A DNA stretch of 64,000 nucleotides from Roseovarius sp. SCSIO 43702 (GTDB lineage: Bacteria > Pseudomonadota > Alphaproteobacteria > Rhodobacterales > Rhodobacteraceae), in the NCBI RefSeq assembly GCF_019599045.1, contig NZ_CP080623.1, positions 3,122,501 through 3,186,500 of the forward strand. Reading direction: 5' to 3'. Below, one piece after another: positions 35,966 to 46,200 of the stretch. Made by a program: the position numbers and the translations under genes. Positions within the stretch are counted from its first letter, which is position 1, and each line of letters starts with the position of its first letter. The notes beneath the pieces are model-generated. The model made no database searches. It was not told the origin of the DNA and saw nothing but the letters and a program-made list of their open reading frames with translations.

Positions 35966-36403
35966 TCAATTCGCGGCCGTGGCGCGGCGCGCCGTGACGG
36001 ATTGGGCGAACCGGGCCAGGAATATACCTGCCACGAGCGCGGCGGTATAGGCAAAGACCTCCCACCGGCCAGTCCCGAGGGCCGGCAACGCCCCGCCCGG
36101 ACAGAACCCCGCGATGCCCCAGCCGATGCCGAACACGGCAGAGCCACCGACGAGCTTCAGGTCGATCGCCCGTGACGTGGGCAGCTTGAAGCCACCGTCG
36201 AAAATCGGTGCCGCGCGGCCGAAGACGAGCCTGTAGCCGATGAAGGTCGTCACGAACGCACCGCCCATCACGAAGATGAGCGACGGATCCCAGCTTCCGG
36301 CGATATCGAAGAAATTCAGCACCTTGGCAGGGTTCGCCATGCCGGAAATCGAGATGCCCACCCCGAAGATCAGGCCGATCAGATAGGTTGCGATCAGTTT
36401 CAT
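35966..36403 (-). CDS. YeeE/YedE-family membrane protein, half 2
   Basis: A 145-residue inner-membrane protein. MKLIATYLIGLIFGVGISISGMANPAKVLNF is the family start, and GGSAVFGIGWGIAGFCPGGALPALGTG holds the conserved Cys/Gly motif. It forms with the adjacent half a two-part version of the YeeE thiosulfate/sulfur channel. It starts 4 bases after the stop of the first half. Confidence 0.9.
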   Translation of the reverse strand: MKLIATYLIGLIFGVGISISGMANPAKVLNFFDIAGSWDPSLIFVMGGAFVTTFIGYRLVFGRAAPIFDGGFKLPTSRAIDLKLVGGSAVFGIGWGIAGFCPGGALPALGTGRWEVFAYTAALVAGIFLARFAQSVTARRATAAN

Positions 36404-36407
36404 GGGG

Positions 36408-36842
36408 TCAACCTCCGAGAACGTGTCGAACGACGAAGACGGTGGCGAAGGCGCAGACCATGAAGGTGAGCGTCGCCACGATGGACCGTGGGCTGAGCCG
36501 GGCCATGCCGCACACGCCATGCCCCGAGGTGCAGCCCGACCCGTAGGTCACGCCGACCCCCACGATCAGCCCCCCGATGACAAGCGCGGCGGTCGAACCC
36601 GGAACCTCCACGGCGGGCATCTCGCCCGAGATCAGCCACACGAGGGCCGGCCCCGTGACCATCCCGGCCAGCAACGCCGCGCGCCAGGCGAAATCCTGCC
36701 CCGACGAAGGCTGAAACAGCCCCGCCAGAATGCCGGTCGCACCCAGGACGCGCCCGAGAAACAACATCAGCAGGCTTGCGGCCACTCCGATCAGGACACC
36801 GCCCGCAAGAGATGCCCACGGCGTGAAAACGGTCTCGATCAT
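36408..36842 (-). CDS. YeeE/YedE-family membrane protein, half 1
   Basis: A 144-residue membrane protein. It starts MIETVFTPWASLAGGVLIGVAAS, and VGVGVTYGSGCTSGHGVCGMARLSPRSIVA is the signature with two cysteines that pass sulfur compounds. The ATG overlaps the stop of the DUF2892 gene. It pairs with the downstream half. Confidence 0.9.
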   Translation of the reverse strand: MIETVFTPWASLAGGVLIGVAASLLMLFLGRVLGATGILAGLFQPSSGQDFAWRAALLAGMVTGPALVWLISGEMPAVEVPGSTAALVIGGLIVGVGVTYGSGCTSGHGVCGMARLSPRSIVATLTFMVCAFATVFVVRHVLGG

Positions 36843-37051
36843 CAGCAATCCCCACAGGTCTTGAGGCCCGCGATACGGTAAAGCGGGCAAGTCCCGACCA
36901 GCGCCGTCAGGATGAACACGCCCGCGACGATCAGGGCGAGCCAGTAAAGGATGCCGGAGCCGAGCATTGTCGTTCCGAACGCCGCGACCAGCAGCGCAAC
37001 CGCGATGACGAGCCGCAAGCCGCGGTCGATACTTCCCATGTTCCTGCTCAT
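36842..37051 (-). CDS. DUF2892 (YgaP-type) small membrane protein
   Basis: A 69-residue protein. MSRNMGSIDRGLRLVIAVAL, the two-helix core and the C-terminal GTCPLYRIAGLKTCGDC match DUF2892, which in other bacteria is fused to rhodanese. The cysteine pair may carry or bind sulfur. It is the first gene of the YeeE/persulfide operon, about 100 bases downstream of the Crp/Fnr gene. Confidence 0.88.
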   Translation of the reverse strand: MSRNMGSIDRGLRLVIAVALLVAAFGTTMLGSGILYWLALIVAGVFILTALVGTCPLYRIAGLKTCGDC

Positions 37052-37110
37052 GTCTCTCTCCTCTCGAGAATCGGTGAACGATCCATCGCACGAGATTCCG
37101 TGAACCGTCT

Positions 37111-37123
37111 GTGACTTCGTCAC
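37111..37123 (-). promoter_or_regulatory. CRP-like palindrome upstream of the persulfide operon
   Basis: GTGAC and GTCAC flank TTC, 60 bases before the DUF2892 ATG (37051). It resembles a CRP/FNR half-site pair with a slightly short spacer, so it may be the target of the adjacent regulator. Confidence 0.35.
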
Positions 37124-37155
37124 CAAACATCGCGACGCCGCGCTCGGACCTTGTA

Positions 37156-37830
37156 TCACCCTTGTCCACCCGAAGATTTCACCAGCCGCGCAAGTCCTTC
37201 CTTGCCCACGAGACGAACCTCGCCGCGCGATTGCTCGACCCATCCCCGCCGCTGGAATTCCGACAAGGTGCGCGACACGACCTCGCGCGCCGTTCCCAGT
37301 TCGGTGCCCAGCATCGCGTGCGTGGCGCGCACGACACCGTCCTCATCCGCGAGTTCCAGCAATCGCGAGGCAAGCCGCACGTCCATCCGCTGAAAGACGA
37401 TGTCGTCGATCAGGGTAAAGAGATCGGTGATCCGGCGCGAATAGGCGGCAAAAACGAACTCCCGAAAGATCGGCGACTTCGCGACAAGCGCGTCGAACGT
37501 CTCCCGCGGGATCGCAACGGCGGTCACGTCCGTCTCCGCGGTCCCTTCCGCCGAATAATCCTCGTAAGCCAGCATGCTCGCCGTCGTCAGCACGCAGCTT
37601 TCGCCGGCATGGACGCGATAGAGAAAAACCTCGCGCCCGGTGTCGGAGTTCTGATGCACCTTGACCGTGCCATCGAGGAGCAACAGCAGCTTGTCCGCCG
37701 CGTGTCCGGGGGCGAAGATCTGGGTTCCGGCCGGGACCGAGATGATCTGGCTTCCCGCCTCGAGCTCTTCCCGGATGTCCTTCGGCAGACGGGCAAGCCC
37801 CGCGAACCTGTCGATCCATGGCTCATCCAT
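37156..37830 (-). CDS. Crp/Fnr-family regulator leading the persulfide operon
   Basis: A 224-residue regulator. It has a sensor barrel (IISVPAGTQIFAPGHAADKLLLLLDGTVKVHQNSDTGREVFLYRVHAGESCVLT) and a C-terminal HTH (THAMLGTELGTAREVVSRTLSEFQRRGWVEQSRGEVRLV). The only Cys is in GESCVLT, within the barrel, so it is not an iron-sulfur FNR. ATG 37830 is chosen (GGGAG upstream). Same strand as the sulfur genes below. A redox or persulfide-sensing role is inference. The 252 bases up to 38082 hold no gene, only hairpins. Confidence 0.88.
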   Translation of the reverse strand: MDEPWIDRFAGLARLPKDIREELEAGSQIISVPAGTQIFAPGHAADKLLLLLDGTVKVHQNSDTGREVFLYRVHAGESCVLTTASMLAYEDYSAEGTAETDVTAVAIPRETFDALVAKSPIFREFVFAAYSRRITDLFTLIDDIVFQRMDVRLASRLLELADEDGVVRATHAMLGTELGTAREVVSRTLSEFQRRGWVEQSRGEVRLVGKEGLARLVKSSGGQG

Positions 37831-38037
37831 ATTCCGGCACTCCCGCATTCGATCCAACGAGCACACACGGCGCACCGCTCATCCGGTCGCGCCGCCCGTT
37901 CTCTCCGTTGATCAAAGCGATCTGGCCGGGAAATACCAGCCCCCCGCGGCGAGGGGCAGTTACCGTCATGTCGGTGATAGGAGTGTTTCGCCCGTGTTTC
38001 GCGGGCGATGTCTCGAACAACGCCTCGCGATTTAGGC

Positions 38038-38076
38038 CAACGGCGCATCGGATTTGCGGGTCGCGATGCGCCGTTG
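38038..38076 (-). terminator. Terminator of the type I secretion operon
   Basis: CAACGGCGCATCG (38038-38050) and CGATGCGCCGTTG (38064-38076) are a perfect 13-bp stem with a 13-base loop, starting 6 bases after the HlyD-type stop. The following run is not T-rich, but position and stem strength support a transcript end. Confidence 0.6.
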
Positions 38077-38082
38077 AGCGAT

Positions 38083-39408
38083 CTATTCCTCGCGGAAGGC
38101 GCGCTCGAACTGGTCGATCAGCGGCCGTGCGAAATAGGCGGCGGCGGTCTGTTCCTGCGTCGCGAGGTAGATCTCGGCCGGCATCCCCGGCATCAGCGCC
38201 AGCCCGTTCAACCGTTCGAGCTCCTCCGGCGAGAACGCCACATGTCCGATATAGAACGCCTCCCCCGTGGTCGGGGAGACCGAGGTCGCGGGCGAGATAT
38301 GCGAGATTCGCCCGATGATCTCCGGCGTGGTGCGGTGATTGAACGCCGAGAACCGGACGCGAGCCTCCTGGTCGAGATAGACCTGGTCGATCGACGTGGT
38401 CGGAAGCTGCACTTCGACGCGCAGATCAGCCGATGACGGCACGATGGTCGCGAGAACTTCGGCGGGCGTGATGACGCCGCCTTCCGTGAAGACGGTCAGC
38501 TCGTTGATACGGCCAGAGATGGGGGCGCGGATCTCGGTGCGCGAAAGGCGGTCCTGGACCGCCGCGATCCGGTCCGACAGCTCGAGGATGCGCGTCTCCA
38601 CCACGGCGAGCTCGCGCTGCGCCTCGGTGCGCGCCACCTCGTCGACGGCCAGCACGCGCATCTCGATCTCGCTGATCCTCGAGCGGGACCGCGCGATATT
38701 GGCGTCAAGCTCACCCAGCTTGCCCCGGAACTGCACGAGCTCGCGCTTGGCCTCGTCGACGCGCGGCGTCTCGATCAGGCCCTTTTCAAGCAAGGTGAGA
38801 AGGCGGGCATGTGTTTCTTCCACCAGGCCCAGCTCGTCCATCAACGCCGAGCGCTGCGAGACGAGCGCCGCGATTTCCTCGTTGACCTGCGCGACCCCGA
38901 GACGGAGCTGCTCGCGCTGGTTGGCGCGGTTGGCGATGTTCCCGGCGTGAAGGCGCATCTCCCCGGCGATCAGCTCGCCGTGCTTCGGATCGGACGTCAT
39001 CAGATGCGCGGGAAAGACGACCTCCTCGACCCCGTCGCGATCCGCGACGAGCCTCGCGCGCCTGACCTCGGCTTCGTCGAGCTGCGTCGACAGGATCGAC
39101 AGTTCGGCACGGGACTGCGCATCGTCGAGGCGGAACATCATCTGCCCGGCCTCGACCGTATCACCCTCGCGCACCGTGATCTTGGCCACGATTCCCCCGT
39201 CGCGATGCTGCACCTGCTTGAGATTCTGATCGACCTTGACGGTGCCCATCGCGATGACCGCGCCGGTCAGGTTCGCGGTGAAGGCCCAGGCCCCCACGCC
39301 GCCGACGAGCCCCACGAAAAGGACGGCCCCGAGAATGATGCGGCCCCGAAGCCGGTCCACCGCCTTTCCGCGTTTCGGTGCGGTCTTTGCCGATGCTGGT
39401 CTGGACAT
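38083..39408 (-). CDS. HlyD-family periplasmic adaptor of a type I secretion system
   Basis: A 441-residue membrane-fusion protein. One N-terminal helix (about 25-46), a lipoyl-like motif VQHRDGGIVAKITVREGDTVEAGQ, a long alpha-helical hairpin at about 95-290, and a beta domain (RAPISGRINELTVFTEGGVITPAEVLATIVP) are in the usual order. It links the ABC protein to an outer-membrane TolC-type channel, which is not encoded in this window. Last gene of the operon. Confidence 0.93.
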   Translation of the reverse strand: MSRPASAKTAPKRGKAVDRLRGRIILGAVLFVGLVGGVGAWAFTANLTGAVIAMGTVKVDQNLKQVQHRDGGIVAKITVREGDTVEAGQMMFRLDDAQSRAELSILSTQLDEAEVRRARLVADRDGVEEVVFPAHLMTSDPKHGELIAGEMRLHAGNIANRANQREQLRLGVAQVNEEIAALVSQRSALMDELGLVEETHARLLTLLEKGLIETPRVDEAKRELVQFRGKLGELDANIARSRSRISEIEMRVLAVDEVARTEAQRELAVVETRILELSDRIAAVQDRLSRTEIRAPISGRINELTVFTEGGVITPAEVLATIVPSSADLRVEVQLPTTSIDQVYLDQEARVRFSAFNHRTTPEIIGRISHISPATSVSPTTGEAFYIGHVAFSPEELERLNGLALMPGMPAEIYLATQEQTAAAYFARPLIDQFERAFREE

Positions 39409-39433
39409 GGTTACGGTCTCCCCTACTCGTTCC

Positions 39434-41380
39434 TTACGCCTGCTCGATCACGAAGACATGCTCGCCATCGACGAACACCTCGAGATCGATGGTCGTGTCG
39501 CGGTCGAAATCCACCTCGATGACGGTCCGGCGATAGGTGTCGGTCCAGTCATAGCGATACTCGAGCCTCGGCTCGTTCGCGCCGATATTCTCGGCGTAGT
39601 TCTCGAGATCGTCCTCGATCCGCTCCTCGAAGCTCTCCTGCGCCTTGCGGAGCTCGCGGTGACTGGATCCCGATCCGAAGGAGATCCTGTCATCGAAATC
39701 GAAGTCGGTGATACGGAAGATCGAATGGATCACGTCGACCGTATCGCCCTGCACGAAGTTGAACAGGTCCTCACCGCCGTTTCCGGTCAGCGTGCCCTCG
39801 CCCGAACCGGCCAGGAAGCGGTCATCGCCCGTGCTGCCGACGAGGTGCTCGAAGTTCTCGAAACTGTCCTCGCCAACGCTGTCGCCCGAGACCATCTGCG
39901 TGATGAGGTCGATATCCACGGCTTCGCTCGCGCCGGAGTAATCGAGACGATCTTCGCCCTCGCCGCCGTCGAAATGATCGGATTCGTGGTCATCGTCGGC
40001 CACGACCACGTCGTCACCCGCTCCGCCCTCGACCCTGTCCGAGCCCTCGCCGCCGGTCAGCACATCATTGCCCGCGCCGCCCGAGAGCATGTCGTCGCCC
40101 GCCTCGCCCGAGACGATATCGTCGCCCTCGTTACCCTCCAGCAGGTCGTCGCCCTCTCCCCCGAACACGACATCGTTCCCCGTGCCGCCCTCGACCGTGT
40201 CGTTCCCCGCGTCACCGTGGATCACGTCATCGCCCGCCTCGCCGTAGAGCCGGTCATGTCCCGCACCCCCAGAGATCCAGTCGTCACCGTCGCCGCCGGC
40301 GATCATGTCGTCGCCATTGCCGCCCGACAGGCTGTCATTTCCGTCGCCGCCCGTGATGTTGTCGTCGCCCTCTCCCCCGAAGATCCGGTCGCGCCCGCCC
40401 AGCCCGGCGAGGTTGTCATCTCCCTCGTGGCCGTAGATGGCATCCCGTCCGCGCGTGCCGACCAGCAGATCGGCAAATTCGGTGCCGTCGAAGAGGTTCT
40501 CGACGACCGTGAGGATCGCGGATTGCACCAGGCTGATTGCGCCATCGGTGATCGTGTATTCGATCAGCACCTCGCCCAGGAAATCCGTATCCGCGACATA
40601 GCGCCACCCCTCGCCGCGCTGCTCCAGTTCGCCCGAGGTCAACGTGTCGATCGTGATGGCCGGCTCGTCGCTCGCCATGTGTTCCGTCCGCGACAGGAAG
40701 TAGGCCATCGACATCGCGAGGACCGCACCGCTCCCGACATCGCCAAGCTGCACCGGCCCGGTATTGCGCGGCATCCGGTCACGCTCTTCCTCGGCGGTCT
40801 CGTCGTCGGTGTCCTCTTCCTCGTCCGAAACCGCCTCCATGTCGTCGCTGCCGCCCGAGCCCTGGACAGCGCTCGCGCCGCCTGCGGCCGAGAATGAGGG
40901 ACGTGCGGGATCCTCGTAGAGCCCATCGAAGGTCGTGAAGGGCGGCATGAAAGCGTTGGCCGCGCCCTCTGCCCCGTGCGCCGTGAACGACACCGGGTCG
41001 ACAAAGATGCTCTGGAACCGGCCCAGCACGACCGGAAGCCACGCGGGCGCGTCCGACCCCTCCGCCTCCGGCGCCTCATCGGCCGCCTGGTCGAACTCGT
41101 GCGGCTCGCTCTTGGTGCGGCTCGGCGTCAGGGAGCCGGTCTTCGGCGGCGACGGCGCCTCGTCCTCACCCGTCGGCGCGGGCTCCTCCTCCGCGGCGGT
41201 CAGCACCGTTCTGGGCTCCGCCCAGAGGAAGGATTTCAGGTAAAGCCCCAGGCCCAGAAGCCCCACGGCCCAGCCGCTGAAGAACTTCGTGCCGTCTCGC
41301 TCCAGTTCGCGGAGGCTTAGCGGGTCGGTCGGGTCCGATGTCGCGGAGTCGCCCGAGCGTATGCTCTTGATATCGATCAT
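39434..41380 (-). CDS. Membrane-anchored RTX calcium-binding protein in the secretion operon
   Basis: A 648-residue protein. A cytoplasmic N terminus is followed by one helix at about residues 33-52 (FFSGWAVGLLGLGLYLKSFLW) and a long acidic, Pro-rich linker. A cadherin-like segment (GEVLIEYTITDGAISLVQSAILTVVE) comes next, then about twelve RTX nonapeptides of GGxGxDxUx type (residues ~310-490), and a C-terminal beta region (FVDGEHVFVIEQA). It overlaps the ABC gene by ATGA and lies between ABC and adaptor genes, an unusual place for a substrate-like protein. It may be a tethered component or a second substrate. Confidence 0.8.
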   Translation of the reverse strand: MIDIKSIRSGDSATSDPTDPLSLRELERDGTKFFSGWAVGLLGLGLYLKSFLWAEPRTVLTAAEEEPAPTGEDEAPSPPKTGSLTPSRTKSEPHEFDQAADEAPEAEGSDAPAWLPVVLGRFQSIFVDPVSFTAHGAEGAANAFMPPFTTFDGLYEDPARPSFSAAGGASAVQGSGGSDDMEAVSDEEEDTDDETAEEERDRMPRNTGPVQLGDVGSGAVLAMSMAYFLSRTEHMASDEPAITIDTLTSGELEQRGEGWRYVADTDFLGEVLIEYTITDGAISLVQSAILTVVENLFDGTEFADLLVGTRGRDAIYGHEGDDNLAGLGGRDRIFGGEGDDNITGGDGNDSLSGGNGDDMIAGGDGDDWISGGAGHDRLYGEAGDDVIHGDAGNDTVEGGTGNDVVFGGEGDDLLEGNEGDDIVSGEAGDDMLSGGAGNDVLTGGEGSDRVEGGAGDDVVVADDDHESDHFDGGEGEDRLDYSGASEAVDIDLITQMVSGDSVGEDSFENFEHLVGSTGDDRFLAGSGEGTLTGNGGEDLFNFVQGDTVDVIHSIFRITDFDFDDRISFGSGSSHRELRKAQESFEERIEDDLENYAENIGANEPRLEYRYDWTDTYRRTVIEVDFDRDTTIDLEVFVDGEHVFVIEQA

Positions 41381-43155
41381 GCGCGGCTTTCCTTCTTCTC
41401 GACCTGGCGTGCAGGCCGGGCCGTCGCCGCATCGGGCTTGGCCTCGGGTTTCGGCGCCTGCGTGTTCGCCACGGGTTTCGGGTTGAGGATTTCCTCGCGC
41501 GGTCCATATGCCGTGAGCTTGCCCGACTGAACGACGCCGATCATGTCACAGGCCTGAAGCGCCGAGGGACGGTGCGCGATCAGGATCACGATGCCGCCCC
41601 GCGCCTTCACGCCCTCGATCGCACGCGTCAGCGCGGCCTCGCCCTCGGGGTCGAGATGCGCGTTCGGCTCGTCCAGGACCACGAGGAACGGATCGCCGTA
41701 AAGCGCGCGGGCAAGGCCAAGGCGCTGTCTCTGGCCGCCCGAAACGGCGGTGCCCATCGGGCCGAGATAGGTCTTGTAGCCCTCCGGCAGCCGCACGATC
41801 ATCTCGTGCACCGAGGCCGCCTTGGCCGCCGCGATGATGCTTTCCGGATCGGGCGCATCCGCAAGCCGCGCGATGTTCTCGTCCACCGTCGCGTCAAGCA
41901 GCGCGACATCCTGCGGCATGTAGCCGACATAGGCGCCGAGCGCGTCGTCACTCCATTGCGACAAGTCCGCGCAATCGATCCGCACGGAGCCCCGCAGCGG
42001 CGGCCAGATGCCGGTGAGGGCGCGGGCGAGCGTCGTTTTGCCCCCGCCGCTCGGCCCGATGATGCCGACGGCCTGCCCGGCCTTCGCCTCGAAGCTCACA
42101 TCGCTCAGCAGGACCTGCCCCGTCGCGGGGGCCGCGACCGTGACATTTTCCATCCGGATCGACGATTTCGGCCGCGGCAGTTCCATCGGCGTCGGCTTGT
42201 TGTCGAGCACGTCCACCGTGTTGCGCAGCCGGCGCCACGCGGTCCGCGCGGCTTCCATGTTCTTGGCATTTCCGATGGCAAGGTCGATGGGCGCCATGGC
42301 CCGCGCCGACGCGATGGTCGCCGCGATGATCGCACCCGCCGAAAGCTGGCCCATGATCGTGAGATAGGCCGCAAGCCCCAGGATCGAGGATTGCAGCAGC
42401 ATCCGCAGCACACGTGACACCGCCCCGTAGGTGCCGGAGATGTCGCTCGTGTGGGTCTGCAACTCGAGATGCCGCTCGTTCGCGGCGGCAAAGCGCGACA
42501 CCGCCCGCGAGGCAAAGCCCATGGCCTTGAGCACCTCGGCGTTGCGGGCGTTCGAATCCGCGATCGCGTTGCGTTCTATGGTGGCCGCCACGGTCGAACT
42601 GCTCCAGCCGCGCGTGCGCAATTCCGTGACGATGGCGAGCGACGCGAGGACGAAGGCCCCCGCGATGGTCAGTGCCCCGAGCATCGGGTGCAGGAAATAG
42701 ACGAAGGCGAGAAAGACGGGCATCCATGGCAGATCGAAGATCGCGATGGGCCCCTGCGAGCCGAAGAAGCCGCGCAGCGTGTCCACGTCGCGACCCCGCT
42801 CCAGCGCTTCGGAGGTGGAGTATCCGAGCCTCGGCATGTCCACCACCAGCTGGTGCGCCACGGGCGCGAGCCGCCGGTCGAGCCGCGCCCCCACCCGGAC
42901 CAGGACCTGCGAGCGGATGATGTCGAAGACCCCCTGGAACATGTAGAGCCCGATCGCCAGGACCGAGATCGCGGCCAGCGTCGGGATACTGCCGCTCACA
43001 AGCGCGCGGTCATAGATCTGGAGCATGTAGAACGCCCCGGTGAGCGCCAGTATGTTGATGACGCCCGAAAGGAGCAGCAGGAACACCGCCAGCCCCTTCA
43101 CGCTGCCCAGGATCTTCGCGGCGGCGTTCCCCGGCTTCTTGTCACGTTTCCCCAT
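41377..43155 (-). CDS. Type I secretion ABC transporter (PrtD type)
   Basis: A 592-residue half-transporter. Helices spread over residues 20-300 (FLLLLSGVINILALTGAFYMLQIYDRALVSGS is the PrtD-type first segment). There is no peptidase domain, so the substrate keeps an uncleaved C-terminal signal. Walker A is GPSGGGKTT, signature VSGGQRQRLGLARALYG, Walker B FLVVLDEPNAHLD. I start at ATG 43155 (MGKRDKKPG), which has AGGAGG close upstream. It should export the adjacent RTX peroxidase. Confidence 0.93.
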   Translation of the reverse strand: MGKRDKKPGNAAAKILGSVKGLAVFLLLLSGVINILALTGAFYMLQIYDRALVSGSIPTLAAISVLAIGLYMFQGVFDIIRSQVLVRVGARLDRRLAPVAHQLVVDMPRLGYSTSEALERGRDVDTLRGFFGSQGPIAIFDLPWMPVFLAFVYFLHPMLGALTIAGAFVLASLAIVTELRTRGWSSSTVAATIERNAIADSNARNAEVLKAMGFASRAVSRFAAANERHLELQTHTSDISGTYGAVSRVLRMLLQSSILGLAAYLTIMGQLSAGAIIAATIASARAMAPIDLAIGNAKNMEAARTAWRRLRNTVDVLDNKPTPMELPRPKSSIRMENVTVAAPATGQVLLSDVSFEAKAGQAVGIIGPSGGGKTTLARALTGIWPPLRGSVRIDCADLSQWSDDALGAYVGYMPQDVALLDATVDENIARLADAPDPESIIAAAKAASVHEMIVRLPEGYKTYLGPMGTAVSGGQRQRLGLARALYGDPFLVVLDEPNAHLDPEGEAALTRAIEGVKARGGIVILIAHRPSALQACDMIGVVQSGKLTAYGPREEILNPKPVANTQAPKPEAKPDAATARPARQVEKKESRA

Positions 43156-43247
43156 CTCTTCCTCCTGCATCTCAATCGTCTACGAGAACCGAACCGGTCG
43201 GTCCGGGCGGGGGAAATCCCGCCCGGACGGATGTCGCGTGAGCGACC

Positions 43248-46200
43248 TCACATCTGGAAATCGTCCTGGGTCAGGTCGTGATGACCCCGGATCGAGATGC
43301 TGAAGTCCGGTGCATCGCCGCCGTCGATGTTGCCCTGGACGACGGTCACATCGCCGTCGGCCCCGCTTTCGTGGCTGACGAGAAGCTGACCGGCCCCGGT
43401 GAAGGCGCCCGACACCAGCGTGAAGCTGCCGTTGCCGGCCATCCCCGCGCCGTCGGCGTCGATTGCCGAGAGGTCGATCTTGTCGCCCGGCTCGAAGGAC
43501 TTGATGGTGTCGCCATCGGCATCCTCCGCCGAGAGGAACTTGTAGGTATCGTTCCCCCCGCCGCCATCCATCTCGTTGATGGCACGGCCGGCCGTGATCA
43601 TGTCGTCACCGGCACCGCCGATGAAGTTCTCGACACTCCACAGGACATCGTTGCCCGTTTCGGTGCTCGAGGCGTGGCCCCGATCTCCCGGTCCGCTGCC
43701 CAGGTCGACTGTGACGTCCTCGATGATCCGCGACATGTCGAGCGTGTCGGTCCCCGTTCCGCCCGAGACATCGTCGCCGTAGTAGACGTCGTCGCCATCG
43801 CCCGAGGTCGCGGCGAAGAGATCGTCTCCGGCCCCGCCGACCACGAAGTCGTTGCCGGCCCCGCCCTCGATGAAGTCGTCGCCGCCCTCACCGAAGAGCC
43901 GGTCGTTGCCGCCGTCGCCGAAGACCATGTCACGTCCGCCGCCGGCAAGGACATTGTCGTCACCGTCACCGGCGAAGATCATGTCACGGCCGCCCATCGC
44001 CAGGATCGCGTCGCCTTCCGCATCTCCGAAGAGCACGTCGGCACCCGCCGTCCCGATGGTGGGACCATCCGCCGCCATCGGAGGCATCACGTTCCCGTCG
44101 TCGTCGTCATCGTCGTCGTCACCGGCCTGATCATCATCACCGGCGCCATCGTCGTCGTCACCGGCCTGATCATCATCACCGGCGCCATCGTCGTCGCCTC
44201 CGGCCTGGTCATCGTCACCAGCGCCATCGTCGTCGCCTGCATCGTCTCCGGCATCATCCTCGTCCGCCACTTCATCGGTCGCATCGAAGATGTTCTTGTC
44301 GAGATCCGTGAGGCTCGTGGTCCGGCTGACGATATCGGCGAAGGTCGTGTCCTCTCCGATCGCTTCGTAGAAGTCGAAGTTTTCGAACCGATCGAGATAG
44401 TAGAACCGGTCGCCCTCCTGGAGACGGTCGAGCTGCTCGTGAAGCACGACCCAGAAGGTCTGCCCGACCATGCCGCCATTGACCTTCTGTTCGACAAGAC
44501 CACCAGTCCAGAGATCGACCCGGTCGATGCCCTTGACGATCATCGCGTCGCCCGTGCCCGGCTCGAGCGTGATATCCGGATTGGCCGCCTCGAAGGCCGC
44601 GATGTCCTCCGGTGTCTCGAGGACGAGATCGGAATAGGCCGCCTTGAGCTGTGCCATCACCTCGTCGCTGACGCCGTTGCGTGCCTGGAAGTCATCCCAG
44701 CTCGTGTAGGGCGACATGTCTCCGGCAAGGCCCACGGCCTCGGCGACATATTGATCGGTCGACGCGGCGAGCTGCGCCCGCACCTGGTTCATCGTGCCAA
44801 GCCCGACATCCCAGCCCCGCGCCACGTTGAACGCGAAGAGATCGGCGTTGATGCGGACAAGGTCGGACCGGATCGCATCGACGATCTTGAGATCGACCTC
44901 CTCGGCCGGTTGCGTCGCCGTGCCCCCGATGACGGGTGCGACACCATGCTGCGCGTAACCCGGTGCCGGGACGTAGCCGTCCGGCAGCGGCCCCGTGAAC
45001 ACGTCCGGATCGTTGGACGGGTTGAGGAAGGCATCGAAGAGCGGCACGTCAATCGGTGTGCCGTCAGGCCCCTCCAGCCGCACCGTTTGGCTGACCAGCG
45101 AATGACCGAAGCGATAGGCCGCCGCGCCGAACTCGTGGCTGATCCGCGCATCCACGTCGGGGTTGTATCCGCCCCAGCCGTGATTGTCGGTGCTGCCGTC
45201 GGGATTGCGCAGCCCGCCGAGAAGCTTGTCGGCGAACTCCTGGAAGACCACCCGCTGATAGTCGCTCTCGTTGAGCATCTTCGCGGCCTGGAATACCTCC
45301 TCGTCGGTGCCTTCGAACCCCTGTTGGAGCAGATTCTCGACGTGGAAGTTGTGGTTCCGCGCCCAGATCGTGTGGACCGAGGTCAGCGCGAAGTTCTCGT
45401 TCGCACGGCCATCGCCCGCAATCCGGTGATCCAGCAGGTTGATGAAGGGATTGGTGTCGAGCAGAAGCGGCTGACCCGATCCCAGGAAGTCCGAGGCAAG
45501 CGCCGCCACCATGGCGCCGTCGATCTCGCCCGTGACGTCATCGACCAGTCCCGGCATCATGTCCGCGAGCGTCGCGGCACCGCCGGGCAGCCCGGCATCC
45601 TCGAAGACGGTCTCCGCCTCCCAGTGATGCTCGATCAGGTCGCGCAGCGTCGGCAGGAGCTTGAATGCCGGGTCCGACGGATCGGCCTCTCCCGACAGAA
45701 GGCGCATGCCGACCCCCTGTGCCCCGTCGCTCTCGCGCAGGAACTGACCGACCAGTTCATGGCTGCCATAGGCCTGGTTCTGATCGACGAAGGGCGAGGT
45801 CATGTTCACATGCTGCGGCACGCCCTCGTCGTCGATATAGGCCACCTCCGCCCGCGACAGGTCGGCGGGATTGTCCGTGCCGATCCCGCGCTCCGCACCC
45901 GGCCCGCCGATCTCGACGGTGCCGAAGGCGCTATTCTTCGGGATGAAGTCGAGCCCGTGGTCGAAATACTGAGCGAAGGCCGTGAAGAGCTGGCTCGCGT
46001 TCAGCGCGTTCGGCGCGACACTGTCGTCCTGGTCACCCAGGAGGTTCGACAAAGCGCGCGGATCGAGACCGTCGAAGATCGGGTTGATCGCCCGGTTCCC
46101 GTTGCCGTCCGGCTCGCCATAGCGCGCCTCGGTCAGCCGGATAAACGTCTCGCCCGCGGTTCCGTAAAGCGGGTTGGCTTCGTTGTTATCCTCCCCGCTG

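Noticed and set aside
40000..40430. Regularly spaced short repeats as a possible CRISPR array
   Set aside because: They are codon-level repeats of RTX nonapeptides, with no constant repeat/unique spacer pattern.
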